Below the pieces are notes generated by a model. That model worked only from the letters and a program-made list of their open reading frames with translations, ran no database searches and had not been told where the DNA came from. 64,000 bases of DNA from Darksidea phi. Its lineage: Eukaryota; Ascomycota; Dothideomycetes; Pleosporales; Lentitheciaceae. Made by a program: the position numbers and the translations under genes. The stretch spans positions 372,001 through 436,000 of the forward strand of contig JASJFT010000013.1 in NCBI GenBank assembly GCA_030770425.1, written 5' to 3'. Position 1 is the stretch's first letter; each line of letters begins with the position of its first letter. Shown piece by piece: positions 41,442 through 51,744 of the stretch.

Positions 41442-43388
41442 ATGACCCTTGGCATTCTAGAGCCTAAGGCGGCGAGCGAGCAGCCTCCAGGCACGGAGCT
41501 GCTGGTCGATGATGCGCGGGCAGACGGGGAGCACCGGCTCGAGCATGAGAATCTTAAACATGGAAAGGGAAAGGTAGGAATCCACCTGAGGTCACTCTTT
41601 GCACGCTCACCAGCATACACAGAAAACGAACATCATCCTCGTTCCACAACCTTCGGACGATCCCAACGACCCACTCGTAAGGCTCCCAAGTACAAGCCAT
41701 CCGTGAATCCGCACTACATTAATAGGATTAACAAATCCATAGCTCTGGCCAACATGGAAACGCGAGACAGCATTCGCCTTCCTCTTCTTCAATTGCATAA
41801 TCTTCGCCGCCTGTCCCGGCCCCATGATCGCCCCCGCAACCGTCGCGCTAGCCACCCAACTCCACGTTCCCGTAAAGCACGTCGCAGAACTCTCAGGCTA
41901 CCAACTCCTCATTGTAGGCGCCCTGGGTCCTGTCGTCTCCGTGCTCGCCCAGAAATACGGAAAGCGGCCCCAGTTTCTAATTGCGTGTTTCTTTGGTGTG
42001 ATCGGAACGGGAATTTGCATTGCGGGGTTCGACCAGAGCGATTTGCATAAGAGCTATGATGTGTTGCTTGCCGGGAGGATGGTGCAGGGCATTGGCACCA
42101 CGGCCTACGAATCTCTCTCTGTAGCTGCGATCGGCGACATGTTCTTCCTCCATGAGCGTGGGCTACGCACCGCGCTTCTCGTGCTCACGCTAGCGTGTCT
42201 CTCCTCCTTGGTAGCCATCATCGGAGGGACCATGTTCGAGCACCTCGGCGCTCGAAACCTCTTCGTCGTACTGCTACCCATCCAGATCTTCGGCTTATTA
42301 GGAGCTTTCTTCTTCTTGCCCGAGTGTCAGTTTCAGAGACATGCACCGACAGCTGCTCCCGTCTCGTCTTCGGAAGATGTGCAAGAGAAGAATGGAGTTG
42401 CTGCTACACAGGAGACCACCATCACGGGGGCTAATAGCGATGCAGTGGTGAAACGGAGTTTTATCCAAGATCTACGCTTGACTTCGGGGACATACGAGCA
42501 AGCCAGCATGCTCAAACTCCTCGGCGAGATCTTCGTACATCTACTTAATCCGGCAGTAGTATGGGTCCAACTGATCAGCGCTATCCTAATCGTACGTCCT
42601 TCCCTCTGACTGCCACACCCCTTCCAGCGACTAACAGATGTGTAGTCTTTCTTCGTAGGTACAGCCTACACACTGGCCCAGATCTTCACCCCACCCCCCT
42701 ACCGCCTCAGCGTCTCCCAAAACGGCTTCTTCTTCACGGGCGCACTCGTCGGTGGGATCTTAGGCGTCTTCGCCGGCCCCGTCTGCGATTTCGTCGCCAA
42801 AAAGCTAGCAAAACGCAACAAAGGCGTTTACGAAGCAGAATTCCGCATCCCCGTGTGCATAGTCGCAGTCATCTTGTTCGCGATAGGGTGGTTCACGTTC
42901 GGCTGGGCGCTCGACCACCCTACATACTCGCGCGTGTATCTTTGCTCGTTTTGTTATGGGGCAGTGTGTTTCGCGACGTCTGTTGCATCGACGTCTGCGG
43001 GGTTGTATATACTGTACGTCGCCCTCTCTCCCTCCTTGCATCGCGATGCTGACCAGTTTACAGCGACGCATTCCGCACCCATAGCACACAAATCTTCATC
43101 CTGCAAATGATGATAAAAAACTTCCTCTTCTACGCCTTCAGCACCTTCGTCAACGAATTCGTTTCCAAACACGGACCCGGTCACATGTGTCGCGTCTTCG
43201 GCACCGTGACGTTGTGCGGATTTATAACATGTGTGCCTATGTGTAAGTGTCCTATCTGTTTAAATGTGAAAAAAGATGTGCAAGGTAAATATACGGTGCT
43301 AACAAACGTTCCAGATATCTTCGGAAAAGTAAACAGGGTATGGGTGCACGCCATGTGGCGCAAGTATTTGGACGGGAAAACACAGTAG
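41442..43388 (+). CDS. MFS transporter (DHA1-like)
   Basis: Six exons joined over introns 41574-41622, 41677-41742, 42592-42645, 43014-43063 and 43243-43314 give 551 residues. The cytoplasmic N terminus has the usual PQPSDDPNDPLLWPTWKRE signature before helix 1. About twelve membrane helices are visible, including FAFLFFNCIIFAACPGPMI and YQLLIVGALGPVVSVLAQKY. The loop-2/3 motif reads GKRPQFL. Motif C region is GTMFEHLGARNLF. A charged central loop of about 70 residues separates the halves. The C terminus ends MWRKYLDGKTQ. This class exports or imports small organic compounds by proton antiport or symport. Its place at the end of the aromatic gene group suggests uptake or efflux of an aromatic compound; that is inference. 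Confidence 0.9.
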
Positions 43389-43936
43389 CACAGAGAGAGA
43401 ATAGGGAGGATGTCTGTGAATAGCCGGGAAAGAGATATATGATGATCGAAGAGCGTGTTGTATTATGGTTTACAACTTCGTTCTACGATTAAGTTACGGC
43501 ATACCATACGTTCCCCACCCCCAACCGGACCGCCAACACGCCGACAAGTCAACGCAAGAGCTCAAAAGGGCGCTTTCACAAACGCACTAGCGAGCTACGT
43601 AAGCAAGAACCGTAGTATATATTAAACATTCATAGCCCCTTCGCTTCGCATCCCTACTTCTACCCACCACCTATCCGAACCGCGCCTCCCCCAATCTACC
43701 CATTAACCAGTAACCATTCTGCCTCTAAGCATATCTCCTTCGCACCCACCGAATCAATACAGGTCAACATACTATACAAGACGAAAAATAAATACGCTTT
43801 TGCAAAAAGAAGTCTTGTAAGACCAAAGTTGATAAAAAAAGAGCAGTCTACGTATGGGCTGAAACAGCAATTCTACAAAGGCGATTTTCGCATGACTGAA
43901 TCCGCATTGAGAGGAATATGACCGCTGAAATGAGTC
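43389..43936. other. Intergenic between convergent genes
   Basis: 3' flanks of the MFS and EFR3 genes; nothing recognised. Confidence 0.5.
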
Positions 43937-46900
43937 TTAGTAGGGAGCCTTTCCCAGCCCATGTACATCATCTTCTTCCTCTTCGCCGCCGATATCAATA
44001 CTATCCAGGAAACCGCTAAAATCAGGTTTCTTGGCTTTCTTTCCCAATGGCGTCCTTTCACCCACATCGTCTCCAACCCCACTACTCCGCCCTCTTGACG
44101 CACTCCTCTCTCTAACGCTTCTCTTGCTCTGCGACGCACTTCGACTCTTCCGCGTCGCAATACTCCCATTGGCGTTCCCGCCCGGCGCCGTCTTCGGTCG
44201 GATAGCGGCATTGGTTCTTGGAGGGCTAGCTGATTTATCGCGCAGGGAGGCGGGGATGGGTGGGACAGGTGGTACGCCATCTGTTGAGAAGGCAGCTTCG
44301 CGGGCAAAGTGTGCGTTCGTAGCTGAAGAAGACGAAGGTGTAGAGCTTTGTGGCCGAGGCATGACTGTGACTGCGGGCGCATTGGGTGACTCAGGCGGCT
44401 GAGTGTGATGTGTCACTGTATGATCTGCGGTGACAAAGGAAAGATCTGAGAGACTGTGCATGCTAACCATGGATTCGGAGGCTGATGAGTCGCTGGAAGG
44501 CTGTTGATGGCGTTTGGTAGGCGGGCGAATAGAATAAGAAGTGCGCGGTGCAGACCCAGATAGAACACGCTTTAGATCATCGACGCGAACGGTGGAGCGG
44601 ACGGAAGATGTGCTCCCAAGTGTCCGAGAAGGACTCTGGTGGCGATGAGGAGAGGACAAACGTCCCACAAGGCCGTACGCGGTCGATGGTGGACGGCTGC
44701 GCGCACGTCTTGGAGAGGCGAGGGGAGAGTTGTTAGCACTGTCAAGATTGCCGTTAGGGATAGAAACTCCGAGATAGTTGTTCTTCAGTTGCGTAGAAGC
44801 AGCAGTACGAGAGCCAGTCATGGAGGCGGAAGAAGAATCCTTGGTGTTCGTGGCGAGACATGCATCCCTTGTCCAGTCCGCGAGTAATTCTTCCTTGACT
44901 CTGTTAGGAAGTTGAGGTGCGGGCTGGAGTGTTTGTGGGGCATTGAGTGCTATTGACATCGACCGGCCTGGCGAATTCGGAGGGCTTGAGGGAGGCGAGT
45001 AGAGCGATGAGGAATAGCCGTCCGCGATCCTTTCAACGAGAGCTTCGCGATTGTCGAACGGCTTCAGTGCTTCTGTTTGCACTATCTCCACCGGTATCCC
45101 GGCCGGGTTGGCACGTGGGGTTTGAATGTGCTCGAGTGGCATTGGCGGAACACAGACGCTCTTAACCCACAGTCCCTTGTTGTTCCGTCTTGATATCTCC
45201 GCGTGGATCGTTCGCCCGACTGGGGTGGTCTCAAAATCCAAAGCTATGCTGAGAGCCGATAGATAGCCGTGGACTAAACTCCCTATACGAACTTTTGAGC
45301 CTGGACTGTCAAGTGCTTGAATGTCCTCCTGTAGCCGGAAAACCATGGGCAATCCAGTTCTTACAGCATTGATGCCAAGTTTGTTGACTAGGGTTGTGAG
45401 AAGGAGATGAAGCAACAGCAGATCGGGTTCGGAATCGACATATTGTAACGCGTTCTCGTACACAGCCAGATGCAGCAGAGCAAGGAAAGTGTTCTTTCCT
45501 TTCCGCGGGGATTTATCGCGTTGCGACGCATTCGAAACCGCACGTCTAGCAAGACCACTTTTGTCATTCTCTTTCTCCTTCCTACGTTGATCATCGACGA
45601 ACTTCAGGTCTTCTTTGTTCTTTTCCAAAGTCAACCAGACAATTAAAGCATCAACGTAGGCTTTTCGGACTTGTCCGCTAGGATCGCGCAAAAGCCACTG
45701 CGTGCGCTCCCATGCTTTCACTTTCACAGAAGTCCGCGAAACTGGGGCAGAAGATCCGTCGGGCCTCCGAGTGTTTGCTGTTTTGATAATGTTCTTTACA
45801 GTTTCGAGTGCAGTAAGACGCGCCGTTTCGAAAGAGAAGAAGCGATCCACGTGTGAGGATTTCTCTTGAAGACTAGCTGAGCTGGCCACGGCATTTATAG
45901 CTCCAGCGGGGTCTTCGATTGCATCTGCGGTGGAGATGGCGGACAGTGGCGAGGGCTTAAGTCGACTCAGTATCGCGGCAACCATGTCTGAGATTTGATC
46001 AGTGTAGTAGACGTGGGTCGCAAGGCTGGCCAAGCATTCCTTTACGGTTTCTAGGAGATGGAGACGAAAGGGGGACGGTTGGTTGACGACTTCCGTTACC
46101 ACCCCATCCAAGCTTCCAGAAGTCTTCGGATCACTCGTCAGGTCCCCGGAAACAACCGATGTGGCCTGCTGGTGTTGCGGTAGGATGGCAGTCCCAGGTC
46201 CGCCAAGCTGTAGTAATAGTAATATGTGTGAAATAAGGCCGGCCAGCACATCCATCACGCTGAGTCCGATGAAATTGATGGTGGAGCTGAGAAGATAGTT
46301 GACCACTGTCGCAAGGACTAGTTGACGCCCCATATCACTTTCTACAATGGGGCTTCGGACCAATGCCTCCACGGTGCTGACGAGGATTGCATATCGATCC
46401 TGCACTGGCGCCCATCGGCATACCATGGCCATGAGCGTAGTAGCCCAATTCCCGACTCCAGTGTCGTGGGACTGCCCCTCCGGGTTCACATGGCCCCCAA
46501 TGAATTTGAGGACCGCAGATGTCGCGAGTCGCAGCTGTTCCCGACTGACGCCCATGAAGATGTGTCGCAATGCTTGTAGCGCAACAGCGCCGACCTCCTC
46601 TTCGGCGAGCTTGTCCGCTTCCTCTGTGGTGCCCGATGCAGCAACCGGGTCCGCCTCGTCGTCGTCTGTCCGGGCCGTGGAAACGCTCTGCCGCCTCCGC
46701 AATTGCTCCTCTTTCTCGTGTTCATCCTTTACACTTTCGCGATCCTCGAGCCGCTTGAGATACTCTCCGCTTTCCGACAAGATGTTCAGTAGGATGACGG
46801 GTATTATGACATCCAGCTGGCGGCCGGTCCCGGACCCCAGCGATTCCGAGGACGCGACCGCCTTCAGTGCCCGGAGCCCAGCCTTGCGGAATCGGATTGC

Positions 46901-47467
46901 AACAGGCCAGCTAATAGGTGTCTTCCCGGCCTTGGCCACCTCTTTCGATGCAAAGCCCGCGTACAGCTGCACAATCTCCTCGTACTGGCTGATGTAGTCC
47001 TGGTCGGCAGCGAGGTTGGCGGGATCCTGGTGCGCGCAGAGGGCCTCGAAGGTCGGCACCGAGTCTTCGACCATGGCCACATCGTTTGACTTGAGGATGG
47101 TCCGCAGACTGCGCAGGACCGCGCTGGCGTAGAGGGGCAGGTCGCGCGGGCATTTCTCGATGAGCGCCTGGAGGATCTCGAGCGTAACCTGGACGTTGCT
47201 GCGTCTGTCTGTCAGCCCCTCGATTAAAAACATCTGGATGCTGTATACGAACCCTATCCGAGCCTTCCAGACGTCCGTCGTCGTGCGCTTCTCCAGAAAG
47301 TCGCCGACCTTCTGCAGCTTGCTGCGCCGCGTGCTGGCATAGTAGAGCAAGTAGCTCAGCTCGCTCGAATTGGGCTTGACATCGACATTGTGCTTCTGGT
47401 TCTTGGGATAGCACTTGAGCACCAGCACCTGGTGTTTCGGACGGCAGGCTTGCCGTGCGGCATTCAT
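43937..47467 (-). CDS. efr3: EFR3 plasma-membrane scaffold protein
   Basis: Start at the ATG 47465-47467 (MNAARQACRPKHQVLVLKCY); the open frame continues upstream to an ATG at 47668 but this start matches the family. A 48-nt intron at 47205-47252 (GTTCGT...ACAGACAG) restores WKARIGRSNVQVTLEILQA; it is in frame and stop-free. The mature model has 1160 residues. The N-terminal two thirds are helical repeats, with SYLLYYASTRRSKLQKVGDFL at the start; N-terminal cysteines can be palmitoylated in the family. The C-terminal third is Ser/Pro-rich and disordered. EFR3 anchors the PI4-kinase Stt4 complex at the plasma membrane and so sustains PI4P. Housekeeping gene, no damage. Confidence 0.93.
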   Translation of the reverse strand: MNAARQACRPKHQVLVLKCYPKNQKHNVDVKPNSSELSYLLYYASTRRSKLQKVGDFLEKRTTTDVWKARIGFVYSIQMFLIEGLTDRRSNVQVTLEILQALIEKCPRDLPLYASAVLRSLRTILKSNDVAMVEDSVPTFEALCAHQDPANLAADQDYISQYEEIVQLYAGFASKEVAKAGKTPISWPVAIRFRKAGLRALKAVASSESLGSGTGRQLDVIIPVILLNILSESGEYLKRLEDRESVKDEHEKEEQLRRRQSVSTARTDDDEADPVAASGTTEEADKLAEEEVGAVALQALRHIFMGVSREQLRLATSAVLKFIGGHVNPEGQSHDTGVGNWATTLMAMVCRWAPVQDRYAILVSTVEALVRSPIVESDMGRQLVLATVVNYLLSSTINFIGLSVMDVLAGLISHILLLLQLGGPGTAILPQHQQATSVVSGDLTSDPKTSGSLDGVVTEVVNQPSPFRLHLLETVKECLASLATHVYYTDQISDMVAAILSRLKPSPLSAISTADAIEDPAGAINAVASSASLQEKSSHVDRFFSFETARLTALETVKNIIKTANTRRPDGSSAPVSRTSVKVKAWERTQWLLRDPSGQVRKAYVDALIVWLTLEKNKEDLKFVDDQRRKEKENDKSGLARRAVSNASQRDKSPRKGKNTFLALLHLAVYENALQYVDSEPDLLLLHLLLTTLVNKLGINAVRTGLPMVFRLQEDIQALDSPGSKVRIGSLVHGYLSALSIALDFETTPVGRTIHAEISRRNNKGLWVKSVCVPPMPLEHIQTPRANPAGIPVEIVQTEALKPFDNREALVERIADGYSSSLYSPPSSPPNSPGRSMSIALNAPQTLQPAPQLPNRVKEELLADWTRDACLATNTKDSSSASMTGSRTAASTQLKNNYLGVSIPNGNLDSANNSPLASPRRARSRPPSTAYGLVGRLSSPHRHQSPSRTLGSTSSVRSTVRVDDLKRVLSGSAPRTSYSIRPPTKRHQQPSSDSSASESMVSMHSLSDLSFVTADHTVTHHTQPPESPNAPAVTVMPRPQSSTPSSSSATNAHFAREAAFSTDGVPPVPPIPASLRDKSASPPRTNAAIRPKTAPGGNANGSIATRKSRSASQSKRSVRERSASRGRSSGVGDDVGERTPLGKKAKKPDFSGFLDSIDIGGEEEEDDVHGLGKAPY

Positions 47468-47920
47468 CGAAGGCGTAGGTGCGGGTGCGGAAGTGCCGAG
47501 TACCGCAAGTTGTCGATCGGGAACGGGGTGCGGCGGATGGTTAGCAATTTCGGAATGGCGCAATGGCGTGTCTAAATGAAGCCCAACGTTTGCATGGTCG
47601 AGGTGCGCGACCCAGTGAATGGTATGCGTAGGGGGAGTGTAGAGGTGCCGGTTGGGCTTGACTGCCATGGAAATGTGGTCACTCTCACTCCAGTCAGCCC
47701 AGCCCTATGCCAAGCATGATGACGAGCATCAAACACCAGGCCAATCATCCGTCGCACCCGCACCAGCTCTGCAGATGAATATTTATACAATTGCATACAT
47801 AGTAAAGAATTATCCCGAGAGCAAACAAAACCCCGTGTCTATCTTACAATGACTCCAATAGTATATGATACACTCCTAGACTTTCTACTTCGTTTTCGTT
47901 ACTCTTTACTTTAAGAGGAA

Positions 47921-48219
47921 TTATCGAGCGAAGGATCTCGATCTTGGAGAAGCCTGCACGGCGGAACCACGTTCCTGGAATAGAGAAGTCTTTCTATTCC
48001 TGTCCGAAGGCTTGGAGCCACTCTTTCTTTGTGGCGTGAAGGAGGTAGACTCGCTATCAGTACGCTTAAACCCACCGTCTCTTCGCGGTGAGAAGGACTT
48101 CGCGTCATCGTCTATCTGAAGCCGCCTTTCCGCCTGAAATCACCTGCCCTGTGCGGTGAGAAGGATCTCGAAGTATTGTTGTTACGTTTGAAGTTCCCCT
48201 TTCTTCTTAACCCTCTCTC
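47921..48219 (-). other. Degenerate SR-like repeat coding stretch
   Basis: Downstream of the next gene's stop (48220-48222), minus-strand frames read TSRSFSPHRAGDFRRKGG, then 68 bp on, in another frame, DDAKSFSPRRDGGFKRTDSE, and on to SPRSRSFAR and a TAA at 47921-47923. The repeated SFSP-x-R unit looks protein-like. It could be a lost C-terminal extension of the neighbouring gene or an unrecognised spliced exon; no consistent donor was found. Confidence 0.35.
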
Positions 48220-49212
48220 CTACTCATCTTCCTGTCTCCCTTTTCGTTTCGGTTCCATGTATCTGTTCTCCGAGTCCCCGGCGCCTGCTCCTAGCGCATA
48301 GTTGAAATTCGTTAATTTCTCTCGGCCAAACTCAGAGATGGCATCCATCGACTCGGAACCCTCATGGATATTGTCATCTCCTCGACGGAATCTCTCTCCT
48401 GCGGCGCCTTGAGCCCTGCCTGAATCAAGCGAGTATTTCTCGTTGCATGACTTGATCAAGCCCATCCGTAACACCATCGGCAGCTCGCCCTGCTTCCCCT
48501 GTTGCATGGATTCTGCAACTGCCCTCTGTACTTTGAGCAATCTCTTCGTCAAGTTTTTGGATGCTTGCTGGGTTGGTAAGGCCAGGACCCACATGACGCG
48601 CCTGCGATCACAAAAGGGATTTATGAGATATTCAGTCCCCTCCGGCATAGCTTTAAGAATGAAGTCCGGACGTAGGTGCGGAAAATGGTTGTGTATCCAT
48701 GGCCAGCGATCTGAGGGGCCTGGCGTCAGCTGCTCCTTCTTGGGGGTGTACTTGCCCTTCATCTTGACGCTGAATTCCACGGGACACGCGGCCTCAATGA
48801 AGCGGTACGCTTTGTCCAGCATCTGCTGCCAGTATGCAACAGGGCTACCACCTAGAAGGTGCACCTCCTTCAGCGCCGCGAGCTGCTTGACCTCGGTTTT
48901 GTCCGGCTTTGTGTATATGGGCTTGTCGAGTCTGACATGGGCGTTGGTAGAGTGTGCCTTGATAAGAGCGTAGTTGTTGAACTCGTCGGCCGTCTTCTGC
49001 TTCTTCATCTCTTCAATGTTATCCAAGCCGGGCGGCATTTTATCGCACAGGTACAGTATGTGGCCGGGCTTGACCCATTCGTTGTAGACTTCCTCCAACG
49101 AGACGTTCTTCGCGATGACTTTACCACCAGGGCCGTCCAGCACATTGATCCGATGCTCTGACTCATGGAGGCGCGGTGGGTAGTAACGGGAGAAGGGGAT
49201 GACCTTGTGCAT
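48220..49212 (-). CDS. Conserved fungal protein, probably mitochondrial, function unassigned
   Basis: 330 residues from the ATG at 49210-49212; the frame is open upstream for at least 38 Arg/Ser-rich codons that look like a mitochondrial presequence (RSLRWLNYRPPSSVSLSTPQ), so a 5' exon with the true ATG is likely. The N-terminal part (RINVLDGPGGKVIAKNVSLE, then HILYLCD) weakly recalls the N domain of translation initiation factor 3. The rest (YWQQMLDKAYRFIEAACPVE, HLRPDFILKAMPEGTEYLI) was not matched to a family. A low-complexity charged tail ends EPKRKGRQEDE. No operon-like context. Real gene: likely; function: not claimed. Confidence 0.65.
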   Translation of the reverse strand: MHKVIPFSRYYPPRLHESEHRINVLDGPGGKVIAKNVSLEEVYNEWVKPGHILYLCDKMPPGLDNIEEMKKQKTADEFNNYALIKAHSTNAHVRLDKPIYTKPDKTEVKQLAALKEVHLLGGSPVAYWQQMLDKAYRFIEAACPVEFSVKMKGKYTPKKEQLTPGPSDRWPWIHNHFPHLRPDFILKAMPEGTEYLINPFCDRRRVMWVLALPTQQASKNLTKRLLKVQRAVAESMQQGKQGELPMVLRMGLIKSCNEKYSLDSGRAQGAAGERFRRGDDNIHEGSESMDAISEFGREKLTNFNYALGAGAGDSENRYMEPKRKGRQEDE

Positions 49213-49326
49213 GCCGAGCACCGTTTTTGCCCTGGCCGTCTTGTAGAGATGAAGTGTGCGGCATTGCGGAGTAGACAAGGACACCGAGGACGGCGGGCGG
49301 TAATTCAGCCATCGTAGGGACCGCAA

Positions 49327-50086
49327 CGATACTTTGGAGGGCGGGGAGATGAACGGTACGATCGTGGGTTGAGGACAGACGCAGGTGCGCGGCGAACGAC
49401 ATGGAGGACGGGAGCTGCGATACCCCCAATTGACATGTCGAATTTTTGGGACGCGCGCTAGTCCGACGAGGGCTAGCGCCCTTTCTAACTCGCTGCGTCA
49501 AACGGAAGTTCTGAACCTACAACTGGTTCCGGTTATAGCCGCCAACCTAAGCTGCCGCCGCTTTAACCTAAGTCAAGAGTGAGCGAACCCTGAGTTAAGC
49601 GTTAGCGGACTGAGCGGAGGCTGCGTAGCATGAGCAACCCCTGCTGTTTCGGACCTCCTTGAAGCCGGCCGTTCTTGCCCAATCGCGAGTCCTTTGAGCA
49701 AGGGTGACTACAATCAACCGCACCTCACGAAAAGTTCCCAGAAACTGCCTCCGTCCTTATTAGCTACATAGATGATCGTAGGCAGTTTCGGGCGGATGCT
49801 TTCGCTTTGGCTATTGTTCACAGAGTTCGAATATGGCCAAGGAAGGGACGCCTAGTTGCAGCACAAGGCATAGCCAAGTCTACTCAAGTACATGAGTTAG
49901 ATTCGGGCCTACCATGGAGCATTTGTACATAATAACCAAATCTATTTAGTAGTTGCCAGTACGTGACGGAGTGGATGGGGGATGGTAGTTTCAGTACTCA
50001 TTGGCGGGGTCGTATATATTCGTCGATCGTCTTATAATAGATAATATGTTGCGCGATGTACAGAAAAGGTCATCAGTGATGCTTTC
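49327..50086. other. Intergenic, no gene seen
   Basis: Upstream of the unassigned gene and downstream of the small acidic-tailed gene; no supported feature. Confidence 0.4.
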
Positions 50087-50486
50087 TCAATCGTCATCGC
50101 TTTCAGTTCCACTTCCGCTGTCAGTTCTTTCAGCAATCGTATTCTCTACCTTATCCTTCTGATCTTCGATTAAAGTGCTATAGGAAGTCACGGTTAGTCT
50201 TGCACGTACGCGTACTATGACTCTCTCTCTCTAGGACTCACCGCAGTATCCTCTCCACAACTCCGTCCAGAAGCTCTGAAGCTTTCTGTGTACGTTTTTC
50301 GTACCCGGTTCTCTGCAGTTGTTTATCCAACGAATGCTGAAAGTATTTCTTGGCGGGTATGACGCGATCGTTGCGTGCTTCTGTCTTCACATTTGGTATC
50401 AGATCCTCGAAAATCTTCCGGATGCTTGTAGGGTTTTGCAACCAGTCGCGATACGGAGCAGGCTTGTTGGTACTATACTTTGACAT
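50087..50486 (-). CDS. Small conserved-looking protein with acidic tail
   Basis: Two exons, 50242-50486 and 50087-50177, with a 64-nt intron (GTGAGT...CTATAG, branch GACTAAC), give 111 residues. The first exon reads MSKYSTNKPAPYRDWLQNPT, then SIRKIFEDLIPNV and a charged helix; the second adds TLIEDQKDKVENTIAERTDS and an acidic end ESDDD. Clean splice signals and even amino-acid use suggest a real gene. I do not recognise the family. The gene is head-to-head with a subtilisin relic. Confidence 0.6.
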
Positions 50487-50501
50487 GTCACGAGGTGCAT
50501 A

Positions 50502-51045
50502 ATGAGGGCCGTCAAACCCGAGGCCAGGGCCGAAGCAAAGTTATATATGGCAAGGCTGCACCAGACCGAGACAGAACATGGGCATTTCCAACCCACTGCA
50601 GACTCAGCTGCCAAGGTAAGTCTGTTTCGTCATTTCCTTGCGCCGTCACAGCCCAGCTGCGTTGACACGCTCTACAATATAGGCCATCAGATGGGCTATC
50701 CAGATGAGAGTTCACGTAATCTCCATGAGTTGGACTATACCGGGAGACGGCCAGGATCTCCAAAAAGCGGTCCAGGAAGCGCATCAAGCGAACATCATCA
50801 TGTTTGGTTCTGCCAGTGACCAAGGAGCCACCTCGGAGAGACGCCATTCATGGCTAAACTTAGCAGGAAGTTCGAAGGTCCGGTAATATGCATTGGAGGC
50901 GCTCACGAAGCAGGTTATGCTGATGAGAAAGCTTCGGCAGAAGCAGAGTTCTTCTTTCCCGGTCAAACACAAGGGATACCAGGCCCCATGCCTCACATGA
51001 AATCCAACTTCGGCTCCAAGATTGGGAGTTCAGTAGCCACACGAC
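50502..51045 (+). pseudogene. Subtilisin-like (S8) serine peptidase relic
   Basis: A first piece (AEAKLYMARLHQTETEHG) joins over a 67-nt intron (50616-50682, GTAAGT...ATATAG) to AIRWAIQMRVHVISMSWTIP and HQANIIMFGSASDQGA, the core S8 fold with the oxyanion-side segment. A frameshift near 50840 then leads to GPVICIGGAHEAGYADEKAS, AEFFFPGQTQGIPGP and GSSVA, where the catalytic Ser motif (GSSVAT) sits. The catalytic Asp and His parts are absent at the 5' side. Peptidase S8 domains of this type occur at the ends of fungal STAND proteins; here only a fragment remains. Confidence 0.7.
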
Positions 51046-51541
51046 AGGACGGAGCGAGATCAGTTCGGCAGGACCGCATGTGATATCGCTTCAGACTCTG
51101 GCAAACGTGACCTTCTTGCACCAGAGCGCGGGCTGAAGACCCACGAATACCCGTGCAAAAAAGTAGAGGATGGTTCAGCCACACAATGGTCTTGGAATTG
51201 TGACTCCTGCGGTCGACCCATCGAAGATGACCATTTCTATCGTAAGTGCATTTTCTACTCTTCCAGACGGGAGGATGTTACATTTACTAATGACCCCGCC
51301 AGATTGCTGCAAATGCTCCAATGATTGCACGGGGAGGGAGACTTTCGATATGTGCCAGGATTGCTACAATGGAAGACGTGGAGCCAGTTGCAAAGAGAAG
51401 GATCACAGTATACATCTGAGATTTTACGGTGCGCTTATGACTTCATATGACAAGTTCTCGTCAAACATCAAAGAGTTTGGGCGTCAAAAGTCGGACCGCG
51501 AATCGGAGAGCGGGAAAAATGAGACCATGGAGGATGAGTGA
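51037..51541 (+). pseudogene. Ankyrin/ZZ zinc-finger gene fragment
   Basis: One frame from 51037 has an ankyrin-like piece (RDQFGRTACDIASDSGKRDL), then a ZZ zinc finger formed across a 61-nt intron (51242-51302, GTAAGT...CGCCAG): WSWNCDSCGRPIEDDHFYHC, then CKCSNDC, FDMCQDCYNG and the closing His region DHSIHL. A charged tail ends in TGA at 51539-51541. The stop just upstream (TAG at 51034) and the adjacent S8 relic suggest the 5' part was lost. ZZ fingers bind proteins and recur in fungal multi-domain immune-type genes. It might still be expressed as a short protein. Confidence 0.55.
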
Positions 51542-51744
51542 GTGCGGCCTGGGCCCCTACGTCGCCCTATTCCCCAGACCGGTCAGATACTCAAGACATT
51601 TACATTCTATCTGCATACTTCCAATACTCATAAAAGCAAATGTATCCCCATGATGATGAATATGACCATTAATATAGATGAAGCCGAAAGATATACACCT
51701 TTTATTATTTACAAGTCAGTTGCCAATATATGATAAGAAAAACC

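Noticed and set aside
41442..42050. 202-codon unspliced plus-strand frame at the MFS start
   Set aside because: The unspliced frame runs through two introns; splicing gives the conserved MFS N terminus instead.
44031..44402. Long antisense frames over EFR3
   Set aside because: Shadows of the EFR3 coding sequence on the opposite strand.
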